Part shown: positions 8,879 through 17,678 of the stretch, piece by piece
Layout of the letters: the number at the start of each line of letters is the position of its first letter
Numbering within the stretch: the first letter of the stretch is position 1
Source of the DNA: Sedimenticola sp.
GTDB taxonomy: Bacteria; Pseudomonadota; Gammaproteobacteria; Chromatiales; Chromatiaceae
DNA length: 42,086 bases
Assembly: GCA_026196795.1 (NCBI GenBank)
Contig: JAPHUE010000064.1
Location: forward strand, 1 to 42,086
Direction of reading: 5' to 3'
The notes under the pieces: generated by a model
Told to the model about the DNA's origin: nothing
Seen by the model: only the letters and a program-made list of their open reading frames with translations
Database searches by the model: none
Program-made: the position numbers and the translations under genes

Positions 8879-10153
8879 ATGCATCTATTTACTGAAATAT
8901 TCTTGCTCACCCTGACATTGGGCGTTATCACACAGTTCTGGCTGATGTGGCGACAGCAGCAGCATGTCGCGAATAATCGCCAGACCGTCCCCAGCGCATT
9001 CGCAGACAAGGTTACAATTGACGAACACAAAAAAGCAGCCGATTACACCTTGGCCAAGCTCTCAATTGGACGAATAGACCTGGTCATCGGCACCACTCTG
9101 CTGCTCTTGTGGACGCTTGGGGGAGGCATTGAGCTTCTCCAACATCAGTGGCAGCAATTTGATCTCCCCCCTGTCTGGGAAGGTATTGGCCTGATCTACA
9201 GTATGTCGCTGATCTCAGGAGTGATTGGGCTGCCCCTTGCCATCTGGAGTACCTTTGTACTTGAAGAGCGGTTTGGCTTTAATAGAACGACACCCGGACA
9301 ATACGTTAAAGATATGCTTTTACAGCTATTGCTCGGGGTCATTATCGGGACACCCCTGCTGTGGGTGATTCTGTGGCTAATGGAGCAGGCAGGTGAAAAT
9401 TGGTGGCTCTATGCCTGGGCAGTCTGGATGGGCTTTATGCTTCTGATGATGTGGATCTACCCTACCCTGATTGCTCCACTCTTTAACAAGTTCACGCCGC
9501 TTGAAGAAGGCGCGCTGAAAGAACGTATACAGGGTCTGCTTGAGCGCTGTGGATTTGCCAGCAAAGGCATATTTATCATGGATGGATCAAAACGCTCTGG
9601 CCACGGTAACGCCTATTTCACCGGCTTTGGCAAAAATAAACGCATTGTCTTCTATGACACACTAGCTGAAAGCCTTGATGGAGATGAGATGGAAGCCGTC
9701 CTGGCCCATGAACTGGGACACTTTAAAAGACGGCATATTCTTAAACACCTTCTTCTGTCGACGTTCATGACCTTGGTAGGTTTTGCACTGCTGGGCTGGC
9801 TAACCGGTCAGGCCTGGTTTTACCAGGCGTTAGGCGTAACCGGGCAGACAAATGCACTGGCATTGCTACTCTTCATGTTGGCACTTCCGGTCTTTACCCA
9901 ATTTCTTCAGCCATTAATGGCCATCATGTCCCGTAAGCACGAATTTGAAGCCGACGATTTTGCCGTACAGCAGGCCGGCGCTGAACCGATGATCACCGCG
10001 TTGGTCAAACTCTATAGAGAAAATGCCAATACCCTGACACCGGACCCGCTCTACTCGGCTTTTCATGATAGCCACCCGCCTGCGCCTGTACGTGTTGCGC
10101 ATCTTTCCACTAAAATTGGAACTGTATCCACCCAGGGAGAAGCTACTGCATGA
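8879..10153 (+). CDS. M48 family membrane metalloprotease (Ste24-like)
   Basis: This is an integral membrane zinc protease of the CAAX prenyl protease 1 / Ste24 branch of family M48. The 424 residues begin with a hydrophobic segment (about 4-22) and continue with helices near 66-84, 103-126, 147-168 and 178-197, the catalytic AVLAHELGHFKRRH with HExxH at 277-281, two further helices, and the EFEADDFA motif that supplies the third zinc ligand. In bacteria this type is thought to act in membrane protein quality control, though its substrate here is unknown. Its end overlaps the next gene by four bases (ATGA), and rsgA follows, so the three form an operon. Confidence 0.93.
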   Translation: MHLFTEIFLLTLTLGVITQFWLMWRQQQHVANNRQTVPSAFADKVTIDEHKKAADYTLAKLSIGRIDLVIGTTLLLLWTLGGGIELLQHQWQQFDLPPVWEGIGLIYSMSLISGVIGLPLAIWSTFVLEERFGFNRTTPGQYVKDMLLQLLLGVIIGTPLLWVILWLMEQAGENWWLYAWAVWMGFMLLMMWIYPTLIAPLFNKFTPLEEGALKERIQGLLERCGFASKGIFIMDGSKRSGHGNAYFTGFGKNKRIVFYDTLAESLDGDEMEAVLAHELGHFKRRHILKHLLLSTFMTLVGFALLGWLTGQAWFYQALGVTGQTNALALLLFMLALPVFTQFLQPLMAIMSRKHEFEADDFAVQQAGAEPMITALVKLYRENANTLTPDPLYSAFHDSHPPAPVRVAHLSTKIGTVSTQGEATA

Positions 10154-10434
10154 AACTATTCTATCTGAAGCCCGTCTTTTTCAGCTTGGTAATGCTTACG
10201 GCAACCCAGGCAAATGCCTTTGACATCGAAGCAGGCAAACAGCAACACGCCGATAATTGCACTTCGTGTCACGGCAGTGAGGTCTACAGCCGAAGCGACC
10301 GCAGAGTAACCAGCCGTAAAGGTTTATCCACCCAGGTACAACGTTGTCAGTTGGCTCTTAACTTGAACTGGTTCGACGAAGATGTCGAAAACACCGCTGA
10401 ACACCTAAACATTGAGTTCTACAAGTTCAAGTAA
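10150..10434 (+). CDS. small periplasmic c-type cytochrome
   Basis: A 94-residue protein with a Sec signal peptide (about 1-23, cleavage after ANA) and one haem-binding motif CTSCH at residues 37-41. The rest is a short domain ending in WFDEDVENTAEHLNIEFYKF, which resembles the C-terminal helix of small class I cytochromes. No Met follows the haem motif, so the usual Met axial ligand is missing; Cys66 or His85 are the only obvious alternatives. Its start overlaps the M48 protease stop, and rsgA follows after 21 bases. Its redox partner is unknown. Confidence 0.85.
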   Translation: MKLFYLKPVFFSLVMLTATQANAFDIEAGKQQHADNCTSCHGSEVYSRSDRRVTSRKGLSTQVQRCQLALNLNWFDEDVENTAEHLNIEFYKFK

Positions 10435-10455
10435 TCGAAGAGCAGTATATACCGC

Positions 10456-11463
10456 ATGGCTAAACGCAGACTGACCGAACGACAACGTGAACGTATCAGC
10501 GCGATACAGGATCGACGCAGAAATAAACTCGATCAGCAGGCGGACCAGGCCCTCTCGGAAGCGAGTGAACACACGCCCCGTGAAGGCCGGGTCATCACCC
10601 GCCATGGTCAGAACCTGGTTATTACCGACGGTTCAGAACACTACACCCATTGCCTTTCAAGACAAAACATTGGCCAGGTTGTGTGCGGTGATCGCGTGGT
10701 CTGGCAATCTACTGCTGATGGGCAGGGTGTCGTCACGGCGGTCATGCCCCGTGACACGGCGCTGATACGGCCCAACTTCAGCGGCGAAGCGCGCGCCCTG
10801 GCCGCGAATATTTCCCAGATTGTGGTTGTGCTGGCACCTGAGCCACTGCCCAGTCAGTATTTGGTGGATCAGTATCTGGTTGCCGCCGAACAGATCGGTG
10901 TCACCACGATTATTGCATTGAACAAACGGGATCTAATGGATACCGCTGCCCTCAAGGCATTCGAGCAGCAGTTTGGTCATTACGAGAAAATCGGTTATCC
11001 CGTGATCGAAATCAGTGCCAAATTTGAACATGGGTTAGACCCATTGATCGAGCGACTGAATCATCAGACCAGTATCCTGGTGGGACAATCAGGCGTCGGC
11101 AAGTCTTCGCTGATAATGGCACTGTTACCCGATATTGAAATACAGATTGGCCGCCTGTCTGAAGCATCCGGACTGGGTTGTCACACCACGTCTGCCACGA
11201 CACTTTATGATCTACCCTCCGGTGGGCATCTGATTGATTCCCCCGGCGTAAGAAGTTTCCGGTTGGGCGCCTTAACGCCAGACTCGGTGGCCCAGGGTTT
11301 CATCGAGTTTGGGGCCTACCTGGGGCACTGTAAGTTCAGTAACTGTAGTCATCAGAAGGAACCGGGATGTGCGTTGAAGGAAGCCGTTGAGGAGGGAAAG
11401 ATCCACCCCCAACGACTTACCAACTTCCTGCACATGGTCCAGGGGCTCAGCTCGACCCATTAA
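10456..11463 (+). CDS. rsgA: ribosome small subunit-dependent GTPase RsgA
   Basis: RsgA is a circularly permuted GTPase that checks late maturation of the 30S subunit. The 335 residues show an N-terminal basic tail, an OB-fold (about 40-110), the permuted G domain with NKRD (156-159) before the P-loop GQSGVGKS (210-217), DSPGVRSF, and a C-terminal zinc finger (HCKFSNCSH...GC). Length and order of motifs are typical. It is the last gene of the M48-cytochrome-rsgA operon and converges with gor across 16 bases with no evident terminator. Confidence 0.97.
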   Translation: MAKRRLTERQRERISAIQDRRRNKLDQQADQALSEASEHTPREGRVITRHGQNLVITDGSEHYTHCLSRQNIGQVVCGDRVVWQSTADGQGVVTAVMPRDTALIRPNFSGEARALAANISQIVVVLAPEPLPSQYLVDQYLVAAEQIGVTTIIALNKRDLMDTAALKAFEQQFGHYEKIGYPVIEISAKFEHGLDPLIERLNHQTSILVGQSGVGKSSLIMALLPDIEIQIGRLSEASGLGCHTTSATTLYDLPSGGHLIDSPGVRSFRLGALTPDSVAQGFIEFGAYLGHCKFSNCSHQKEPGCALKEAVEEGKIHPQRLTNFLHMVQGLSSTH

Positions 11464-11479
11464 TTTTTAATAGTAGCCG

Positions 11480-12829
11480 CTAGCGCATCGTTACCAGCTC
11501 TTCCGAACCGGTAGGATGAATCGCAATAGTGTCATCGAAATCCTTTTTCGTTGCCCCCATGCGAATGGCAACAGCAAATCCCTGCAGCATCTCATCCGCA
11601 CCAAAACCGATGATATGACAACCCACGATTTTCTCTTGCGCTCCGACACAAACCAGCTTCATCGCCACCTTGGTCTGATGTTCTGTAAAGGCGTGGTACA
11701 TGGGCGTGAAGCGTGACTGATAGACTTTAACCGCCTCCCCATGGCTCTCTCGGGCCTCGTCTTCGGTCAACCCCACGGTTGCAATCGGCGGATGAGAAAA
11801 GACCACACTGGGAACCAGACTATAGTCGAGTCGTCTATCCAGCATGCCGCCAAACAGACGATCGGAAAGACGACGGGCAGCGGCGATGGCAACCGGCGTC
11901 AACTGCGGTGCATCCGTCACATCGCCCAGGGCATAAACACCGGACACAGAGGTGTTCTGAAACTCGTCTACCTTGATATAACCCTGCGCATCCATGGAAA
12001 TCGCTGTGCGATCGAGCCCAAGATCGGCGGACAGTGGCTGTCTCCCTATGGCCCAGATCAATTGATCAAAACCGGTTTGTATCTGCCCACCGGCACAGGT
12101 CAGTGTGAGCGTGCCATCATCCGCCCGTTCAATGCGTTCTATCTGCGAGGATGAGATGATATTGACGCCATCACTCAACATCTCTTCCATCAGGCTCTCA
12201 CGCAACATGGGATCAAATTTACGCAACAGGTGCTCACCACGCAGGAACATGGTCACATCAGTACCCACCGCATTGAGCATACCGGCAAGCTCCACCGCGA
12301 TGTATCCACTCCCAACCACTGCGACACGTCTGGGCTGCTCATTCAATGCAAAAAAACCGTCTGAGGTAATACCCAGTGCAGCGCCCTCTATTTCAGGAAC
12401 GACAGGATAGGAGCCAGGCGCTATGACGATATGGTTCGCCTTATACTGTTCACCATTCACCTCCAAGGTGTGATCATCAACAAACCGGGCATAGCCCTGA
12501 ATCTCATCGATATTGGAATCACGCAAATAGGTGTGATACCAATCATTAATATTGGTGACATACTGATTACGCTGCGTTATCAGCTTCCCCCAGTCAAAAC
12601 CTTCCTGTTTCACACTAAAGCCATAGGCCGGTGCATCATTCAACATGTGGGCAACTGATGCCCCATACCACATGATTTTTTTTGGCACACAACCAAGATT
12701 GACACAGGTGCCACCCAGTTTTCCGGCCTCAATGACGGCACTTCTAGCGCCGTATTTTGCAGCCCTCTCAGCAGCTGACAGCCCACCGCTTCCCCCGCCA
12801 ATGGCTATCAAATCATACTCTTTGGTCAT
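11480..12829 (-). CDS. gor: glutathione-disulfide reductase
   Basis: This flavoprotein reduces GSSG to GSH with NADPH and maintains cytosolic thiol balance. The 449 residues begin with the FAD-binding GGGSGG motif, followed by the redox-active disulfide in [13 protein letters not shown], the NAD(P)-binding [13 protein letters not shown], the second FAD motif [10 protein letters not shown], and the C-terminal catalytic HPTGSEE. The CVNLGC form and the length of about 450 fit GorA better than dihydrolipoyl dehydrogenase or mercuric reductase. It is divergent from the DUF2333 gene across 100 bases. Confidence 0.95.
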   Translation of the reverse strand: MTKEYDLIAIGGGSGGLSAAERAAKYGARSAVIEAGKLGGTCVNLGCVPKKIMWYGASVAHMLNDAPAYGFSVKQEGFDWGKLITQRNQYVTNINDWYHTYLRDSNIDEIQGYARFVDDHTLEVNGEQYKANHIVIAPGSYPVVPEIEGAALGITSDGFFALNEQPRRVAVVGSGYIAVELAGMLNAVGTDVTMFLRGEHLLRKFDPMLRESLMEEMLSDGVNIISSSQIERIERADDGTLTLTCAGGQIQTGFDQLIWAIGRQPLSADLGLDRTAISMDAQGYIKVDEFQNTSVSGVYALGDVTDAPQLTPVAIAAARRLSDRLFGGMLDRRLDYSLVPSVVFSHPPIATVGLTEDEARESHGEAVKVYQSRFTPMYHAFTEHQTKVAMKLVCVGAQEKIVGCHIIGFGADEMLQGFAVAIRMGATKKDFDDTIAIHPTGSEELVTMR

Positions 12830-12876
12830 AACAACGCTCCTTCAAATATGGGATACTCTGCTTGGATTTAGGCCTA

Positions 12877-12905
12877 TTGTCCCAATATGACAGGCTATGG
12901 GACAA
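12877..12905. promoter_or_regulatory. inverted repeat in the gor / DUF2333 divergent region
   Basis: TTGTCCCA (12877-12884) and TGGGACAA (12898-12905) form perfect 8-base arms around 13 bases. CTTTTTAT follows on the plus strand, so it could act as a terminator-like hairpin in the DUF2333 leader or as an operator shared by the divergent genes. I cannot tell which. Confidence 0.35.
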
Positions 12906-12929
12906 CTTTTTATTAGGGAACTATAACAA

Positions 12930-13997
12930 GTGAACAATTATCTGACTGCCTTGGGCTCAAAGCTAACTCGCCTTTTCAGAGAGTTAGTACGACTCTATCA
13001 CCCGCAGACCATCCGTGAAAAAGGTTGGATCTGGGCAAGTGGTCTCCTGTTGTTCACACTGATCGTGGTCATGTATGGCTTTAGTGTCTACTGGAGCCAG
13101 GAGCCCGATCCGTTTGATATCAAGACAAATACCGAGCAACAACTCGCAGGTTCGAAGATGGTAGTGGGAACCCACACCACCGCATCATTGATTCGTGTCA
13201 TGGAGACACTGCTGGAGAAACCCGGGGGCTACCTCAGCAATGACGTTATGCCGCCCAGCCTTTTTCTGGATAACATTCCCAACTGGGAATTCGGCGCACT
13301 GGTACAGTCCCGTGACTTGGCCCGCGCACTTCGAAATGACATCAGTCGATCCCAGTCACAGTCAACTGAAAATAAAAATCTGGCTACTACCGAGCCTCAA
13401 TTCAATTTCAGTAATGACTCCTGGTTATTGCCATCTACGGAAGGTGAATATCGTGTAGGGCTCAAGGCTCTGCGTACTTACCTGCATGACCTGACCCAAA
13501 GCAGTGATCAAAATACCCAGTTTTATGCCCGCGCAGACAATCTGAAGGTCTGGCTGGCCATTGTTGAAAAACGCCTTGGCAGTCTGTCACAACGACTGAG
13601 TGCCAGTGTTGGACAGGAGCGCATCAATACAGATCTCTCCGGCGACCCGGAAGCCGCACAATCCACCAATGCTGCCGCCCAGGTTGAAGTACACACGCCC
13701 TGGCTGGAGATTGATGATGTCTTTTACGAGGCCAGAGGTTCAACTTGGGCGCTGATCCACTTCCTGCAGGCCGTTGAAATAGATTTCCGAGATATACTGG
13801 TAAAGAAAAATGCCCTGATCAGCCTGCGCCAGATCGTTCGTGAACTGGAAGCGACTCAACAGAGCGTAATGAGTCCCATGGTTCTCAATGGCGGTGGTTT
13901 CGGTATTGTGACCAACTACTCTCTGGTTATGGCATCGTACATATCACGGGCCAATGCCGCAGTTATCGACTTGCGTAATCTGTTAAGTGAAGGGTAA
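12930..13997 (+). CDS. DUF2333 family membrane-anchored protein
   Basis: A 355-residue protein of the DUF2333 family, whose function is not known. It starts at GTG 12930, with AGGGAA about ten bases upstream. A short basic cytoplasmic N-terminus is followed by one transmembrane helix (about 34-54) and a large domain of about 300 residues that would be periplasmic. That domain is mostly helical in look and contains WLLPSTEGEYRVGLKALRTYL and WLEIDDVFYEARGSTWALIHFL, conserved-looking family segments. There is no catalytic motif I recognise. It stands alone between gor (divergent) and the XRE gene (128 bases downstream). Confidence 0.85.
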   Translation: MNNYLTALGSKLTRLFRELVRLYHPQTIREKGWIWASGLLLFTLIVVMYGFSVYWSQEPDPFDIKTNTEQQLAGSKMVVGTHTTASLIRVMETLLEKPGGYLSNDVMPPSLFLDNIPNWEFGALVQSRDLARALRNDISRSQSQSTENKNLATTEPQFNFSNDSWLLPSTEGEYRVGLKALRTYLHDLTQSSDQNTQFYARADNLKVWLAIVEKRLGSLSQRLSASVGQERINTDLSGDPEAAQSTNAAAQVEVHTPWLEIDDVFYEARGSTWALIHFLQAVEIDFRDILVKKNALISLRQIVRELEATQQSVMSPMVLNGGGFGIVTNYSLVMASYISRANAAVIDLRNLLSEG

Positions 13998-14125
13998 TTA
14001 ACTCTCATTATTTTTTACAGACAATACAATTAAGTTAAACACCCTGTCAGGTAGTTGTCACCCTGCTGTCGTGGCCTGTATGACGGGATCACGAAATACT
14101 GCGCACTGTAGCGAAGGTAGCCTCA

Positions 14126-14605
14126 ATGTCAGATCAAGAAAACGAAAACTGGTTAAAGCAGAAACGATTGGAGCGGGCATGGTCACAGGAGCAATTGGCC
14201 GATATCAGCGGCTTAAGCACCCGAACCATACAACGGGTGGAGCAAGGGGGAACAGCCTCCCTGGAGACACTCAAGTCCATCGCCTCAGCTTTTGATACTG
14301 ACGTTTCACTACTGCAGAGCCGTGCAGAGAATGCCGCACCGCTTGTAGAGGCCACATCAACCCTAGCAGTGGAGCAAGAATCTATGTCAGCCTCAGATAA
14401 CCGAGAAAACAGAATTGCAAAATTTCATCGCCACCTGATTATCTATCTTGTCGTCAATCCCGGTCTGTTTTTGATCGATATTATGACCAGTAGCGACTCA
14501 CTCTGGTTCTACTATCCCCTATTTTTCTGGGGTATAGCCATTGCTATAAAAGGTTTTCTGGCCTATGGCTTACCCGACCGAGGGAAAAAAGGGTTGGTAC
14601 ATTAA
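14126..14605 (+). CDS. XRE-family regulator fused to a 2TM membrane domain
   Basis: A 159-residue protein with an N-terminal Cro/C1-type helix-turn-helix (about 10-64, LERAWSQEQLADISGLSTRTIQRVE), a polar linker, and a C-terminal 2TM domain with helices near 103-120 and 127-146, consistent with the PF13239 module. A DNA-binding domain tethered to the membrane could sense envelope state or hold its target at the membrane; that is inference. The start is preceded by AAGG. A strong terminator follows at 14634-14673, so it is probably a single-gene unit. Confidence 0.85.
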   Translation: MSDQENENWLKQKRLERAWSQEQLADISGLSTRTIQRVEQGGTASLETLKSIASAFDTDVSLLQSRAENAAPLVEATSTLAVEQESMSASDNRENRIAKFHRHLIIYLVVNPGLFLIDIMTSSDSLWFYYPLFFWGIAIAIKGFLAYGLPDRGKKGLVH

Positions 14606-14633
14606 CCGAAGGCTTTAACTATTCCTGACGTGA

Positions 14634-14673
14634 AACCATCTAAACACTGAGAGGCGTTTAGATGGTTCTTTTT
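14634..14673 (+). terminator. rho-independent terminator of the XRE-2TM gene
   Basis: A perfect 12-base stem (AACCATCTAAAC at 14634-14645 with GTTTAGATGGTT at 14656-14667), a 10-base loop, then CTTTTT. It ends plus-strand transcription just before the convergent mshG gene. The other strand lacks a T-run, so it is probably not bidirectional. Confidence 0.85.
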
Positions 14674-14682
14674 ATCAGTCTG

Positions 14683-15903
14683 TTAATTGTGTACGGCTGA
14701 TGAGAGATCCCACATCGGTAGAAATACCCCAAGGGCCAATACCAGTACCATTCCACCAATAATCACGATTATGATGGGCTCAATGGCGTCTGAGAGTCGT
14801 GCCAGGTCATACCTCACTTCGCGTTCATAATGCTCGGCCGTCTCCAGCAACAGATCATCAACTGCGCCGGTCTCTTCACCAATGGCAATCATCTGCAGTA
14901 CCATCGAGGTAAACATCCCGGTTGCCGCCGCTGTTCGAGCAATTGAATCACCACTCTCAATGCCATCCCGCATACTCAGTACACGTTCACTCACAAAGGC
15001 ATTATTGACTACACCAGAGATGACTGTAAGCGCCTGAACCAGGGGAACACCGGAACGCATGGCCAGTGCTAATGACCGGGCAAACCTTCCCAGGATAGCC
15101 TTTTTCAGAATCTTCCCTATCAGGGGTATCTGCAGAATCATGCGGGACCAGATATAACCACCACCCTCACTCATAATCCAGAATCGTAATCCAAGTAATC
15201 CGCCGAGTATTCCAGATAACAGGTAAGGCCACCAATTCAGGGTAAAACTGGAGAGACCCAAAAGAATCTGCGTAGCCATCGGCAGCTCAGCATCAAATCG
15301 GGCGAAGGCATCGGCAAACGCCGGAATGACGAAGATATTAATAATCACCAGCGCCACAACAATGGCAAGAATAACCGTCAGGGGATAACGTGTGGCACTT
15401 TTTATGCGATTCCGGGTCTCTTTCTCCAGCTCAAGATAGCCGGCCAACTGCAGGAAGGTCTCATCCAGTCTACCGGTACTCTCTCCAACCTTGATCAGAC
15501 TGATAAAGAGTGGCGAGAAGATATTCGGGTAACGCGCCAGTGCCATGTGCAGTTCACGGCCTGATTGAATATCGTCCGACACCCCTTTTAACGCGGAGGC
15601 CAGTGTCGGATTCGACGTGGTATCAATCAGGCTTCCCAAACTGCGTAGAATAGGCACACCGGCCTTCTGCAAGGTATAGAGCTGACGACAAAGTAACACC
15701 AGCTCATCCAAATTGACACCAGGCTTAAACCAACCGAGCTTAATCTCTTTGCTGGCACCACGACGTTCAACCGGGACAATATCGATTGGCGTCAGGTTGG
15801 ATCTAAATAACTGCTCGGCAATGGATTCTGCCGTTTCACCCTCAAGGGTGCCCGTCATGGACTCGCCACGACGATTTCGCGCTTTATATTCAAAGGCACG
15901 CAT
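14683..15903 (-). CDS. mshG: MSHA biogenesis platform protein MshG (GspF/PilC family)
   Basis: The inner-membrane platform protein on which the pilus ATPase acts to extrude pilin. The 406 residues have two T2SSF repeats (about 70-195 and 270-395), each followed by membrane helices, with hydrophobic segments near 172-192, 220-240 and 375-400. Motifs such as LYTLQKAGVPILRSLGSL and LALAMRSGVPLVQAL are typical of GspF. It is the last gene of the nine-gene operon. In Vibrio and Shewanella mshF and the pilin genes come next; here the operon stops and a convergent gene follows. Confidence 0.93.
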   Translation of the reverse strand: MRAFEYKARNRRGESMTGTLEGETAESIAEQLFRSNLTPIDIVPVERRGASKEIKLGWFKPGVNLDELVLLCRQLYTLQKAGVPILRSLGSLIDTTSNPTLASALKGVSDDIQSGRELHMALARYPNIFSPLFISLIKVGESTGRLDETFLQLAGYLELEKETRNRIKSATRYPLTVILAIVVALVIINIFVIPAFADAFARFDAELPMATQILLGLSSFTLNWWPYLLSGILGGLLGLRFWIMSEGGGYIWSRMILQIPLIGKILKKAILGRFARSLALAMRSGVPLVQALTVISGVVNNAFVSERVLSMRDGIESGDSIARTAAATGMFTSMVLQMIAIGEETGAVDDLLLETAEHYEREVRYDLARLSDAIEPIIIVIIGGMVLVLALGVFLPMWDLSSAVHN

Positions 15904-15934
15904 TAGATTACCTCAGCCGTCAATCCTGAACTCA

Positions 15935-17674
15935 TCAGGAGACCTCCACATCACCCGCAATTCGAATCGCCTCACTCAGTGAAGTCGTACCTTCAGCGGC
16001 ATAACGCAGGCCCGATTTCCACAGGGGCACGAAATACCGGCTTGCCAGTGCAAGTTCACCAAACGATTCATGATCATCCTTTCGAAGTGCGGCAGCCATT
16101 TCACCGTTCAATTCAAGCATCTCATAAATACCGACCCGCCCCCGATAACCGGATTGTCCACAGCGATTACACCCTTTACCGATACGCAGGCCACTCAAAT
16201 CAAAACCATGATCTATGCCATCCAGCCAGGCTTGCTGTATCTCATCCGGCGTGTGCGGTTCTGCACAGTGACTGCAGATACGACGTACCAGGCGCTGGGC
16301 CACAATAGCCGATAATGATGAGGCCATCAGATAACCAGGCGCACCCATATCCAGCAGCCGACTGACGGTTGCGATGGCACTGTTGGTATGCAAGGTAGAG
16401 AGTACAAAGTGACCAGTAATGGCGGCTCGCAAACCAATCTGTGCCGTCTCCAGGTCACGCATCTCTCCCACCAGCAATATATCCGGATCTTGACGCATGG
16501 CGGTTCGCAGAACCCGTGAAAAACTCAGGCCAATCTGATCATGCACCTGTACCTGATTGACCCGAGGTAAACGATACTCTACCGGATCCTCTACGGTGAT
16601 AATCTTCTTTTCTGCGACATTCAGTTCACTCAGTGCAGAATAGAGCGTGGTAGTTTTACCACTGCCTGTTGGGCCCGTGACCAACACCATGCCATGGGGC
16701 TTGGCTATCAGCATACGCAGACGCTTCAGCATCTCATCTTCTATTCCCAGATCACCAAGACTCAGAATTCCGGAACTCTGATCCAGCAGACGCATAACGA
16801 CAGCCTCACCATGCTGGACCGGCATAGTTGAAAGACGAACATCAATGGTGTGGTTTTTTACCTTGATCTGGAAACGACCATCTTGAGGCAGGCGTTTTTC
16901 TGAAATATCCAGACTGGAAAGCAGCTTCAAGCGCTGCACCAGCGCCGGTGCAATGCGCCGCTCATTCATCACCTGCTCATGTAACACGCCATCTATACGC
17001 TGCCTGATCCGCAGCACTTCTTCATCTGGCTCTATATGGATATCGGAGGCCTTAGCCTGCAGCGCATCTTCAAACAGGGTCTGTAAAAGCCGGATTACCG
17101 GGGCATCTCCGGCCTCAACGGTCTGCATCAACTGCCCCAGATCGAAGTCACCCTGAGTCAGATCCTCATGCAGCTCACCCGCCAGTGAAGTCAGCTCTTC
17201 AGAACGGCGATACATCCTGTCCAAAGCGTCCAGAAGATCACTCTCTCGTACAACCGCCTGTCGAATCCGCTTTTTAAGCGCACGCCCCAGCTCATCATAG
17301 GCAAAAATATCGGTTGGATCGGCCATACCGACAAGAACATCTTTCTCCCTGACTTCTAGTACAATCACACGATAGCGGCGCGCAATGGTTTCCGATAACG
17401 CTTTGACAATATCAGGCTTTAGCGGAAAGCTGGTGAGATCGATATATGGAATTTGTAACTGTTGTGAAAGAAAGTCCAACAGTCGCTGCTCATCAATAAA
17501 GCCGAGTTCAATCAGCGTATGACCTAGCTTATGACCTGAGCGTTTCTGTTCGGTTAATGCGGCCTGTAGCTGTCCTTCCGAGATAACCCGGTTTTCAACC
17601 AGTAGATCACCAATCCTTATCCTTTTGCGGCTTTTAGTAGACTCATTACCACCCGTGCCTGATATTTCAACCAT
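15935..17674 (-). CDS. mshE: MSHA pilus extension ATPase MshE with MshEN c-di-GMP domain
   Basis: A hexameric secretion ATPase powering pilus assembly. The 579 residues start with two consecutive 24-residue MshEN motifs: residues 20-43 (RIGDLL...AALTEQ) and 49-72 (KLGHTL...DFLSQQ), the signature that binds cyclic-di-GMP in Vibrio MshE. In the first motif the usual central Gly is Asn28. The ATPase core has Walker A GPTGSGKT (334-341), the Asp box ITVEDPVEY, Walker B DILLVGEMRD (398-407), the His box STLHTN, and a zinc site with Cys467, 470, 502 and 505. It lies four bases after mshN. Second-messenger control of pilus extension is a strong inference from family knowledge. Confidence 0.95.
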   Translation of the reverse strand: MVEISGTGGNESTKSRKRIRIGDLLVENRVISEGQLQAALTEQKRSGHKLGHTLIELGFIDEQRLLDFLSQQLQIPYIDLTSFPLKPDIVKALSETIARRYRVIVLEVREKDVLVGMADPTDIFAYDELGRALKKRIRQAVVRESDLLDALDRMYRRSEELTSLAGELHEDLTQGDFDLGQLMQTVEAGDAPVIRLLQTLFEDALQAKASDIHIEPDEEVLRIRQRIDGVLHEQVMNERRIAPALVQRLKLLSSLDISEKRLPQDGRFQIKVKNHTIDVRLSTMPVQHGEAVVMRLLDQSSGILSLGDLGIEDEMLKRLRMLIAKPHGMVLVTGPTGSGKTTTLYSALSELNVAEKKIITVEDPVEYRLPRVNQVQVHDQIGLSFSRVLRTAMRQDPDILLVGEMRDLETAQIGLRAAITGHFVLSTLHTNSAIATVSRLLDMGAPGYLMASSLSAIVAQRLVRRICSHCAEPHTPDEIQQAWLDGIDHGFDLSGLRIGKGCNRCGQSGYRGRVGIYEMLELNGEMAAALRKDDHESFGELALASRYFVPLWKSGLRYAAEGTTSLSEAIRIAGDVEVS

Positions 17675-17678
17675 ACCC

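Noticed and set aside
11741-12154. 137-codon open frame opposite gor
   Set aside because: It is antisense to a well-conserved gene and the product has no recognisable domain; it is a shadow frame.
12850-12900. OxyR-like site upstream of gor
   Set aside because: ATAT and CTAT elements are present, but the spacing does not fit the ATAG-N7-CTAT pattern.
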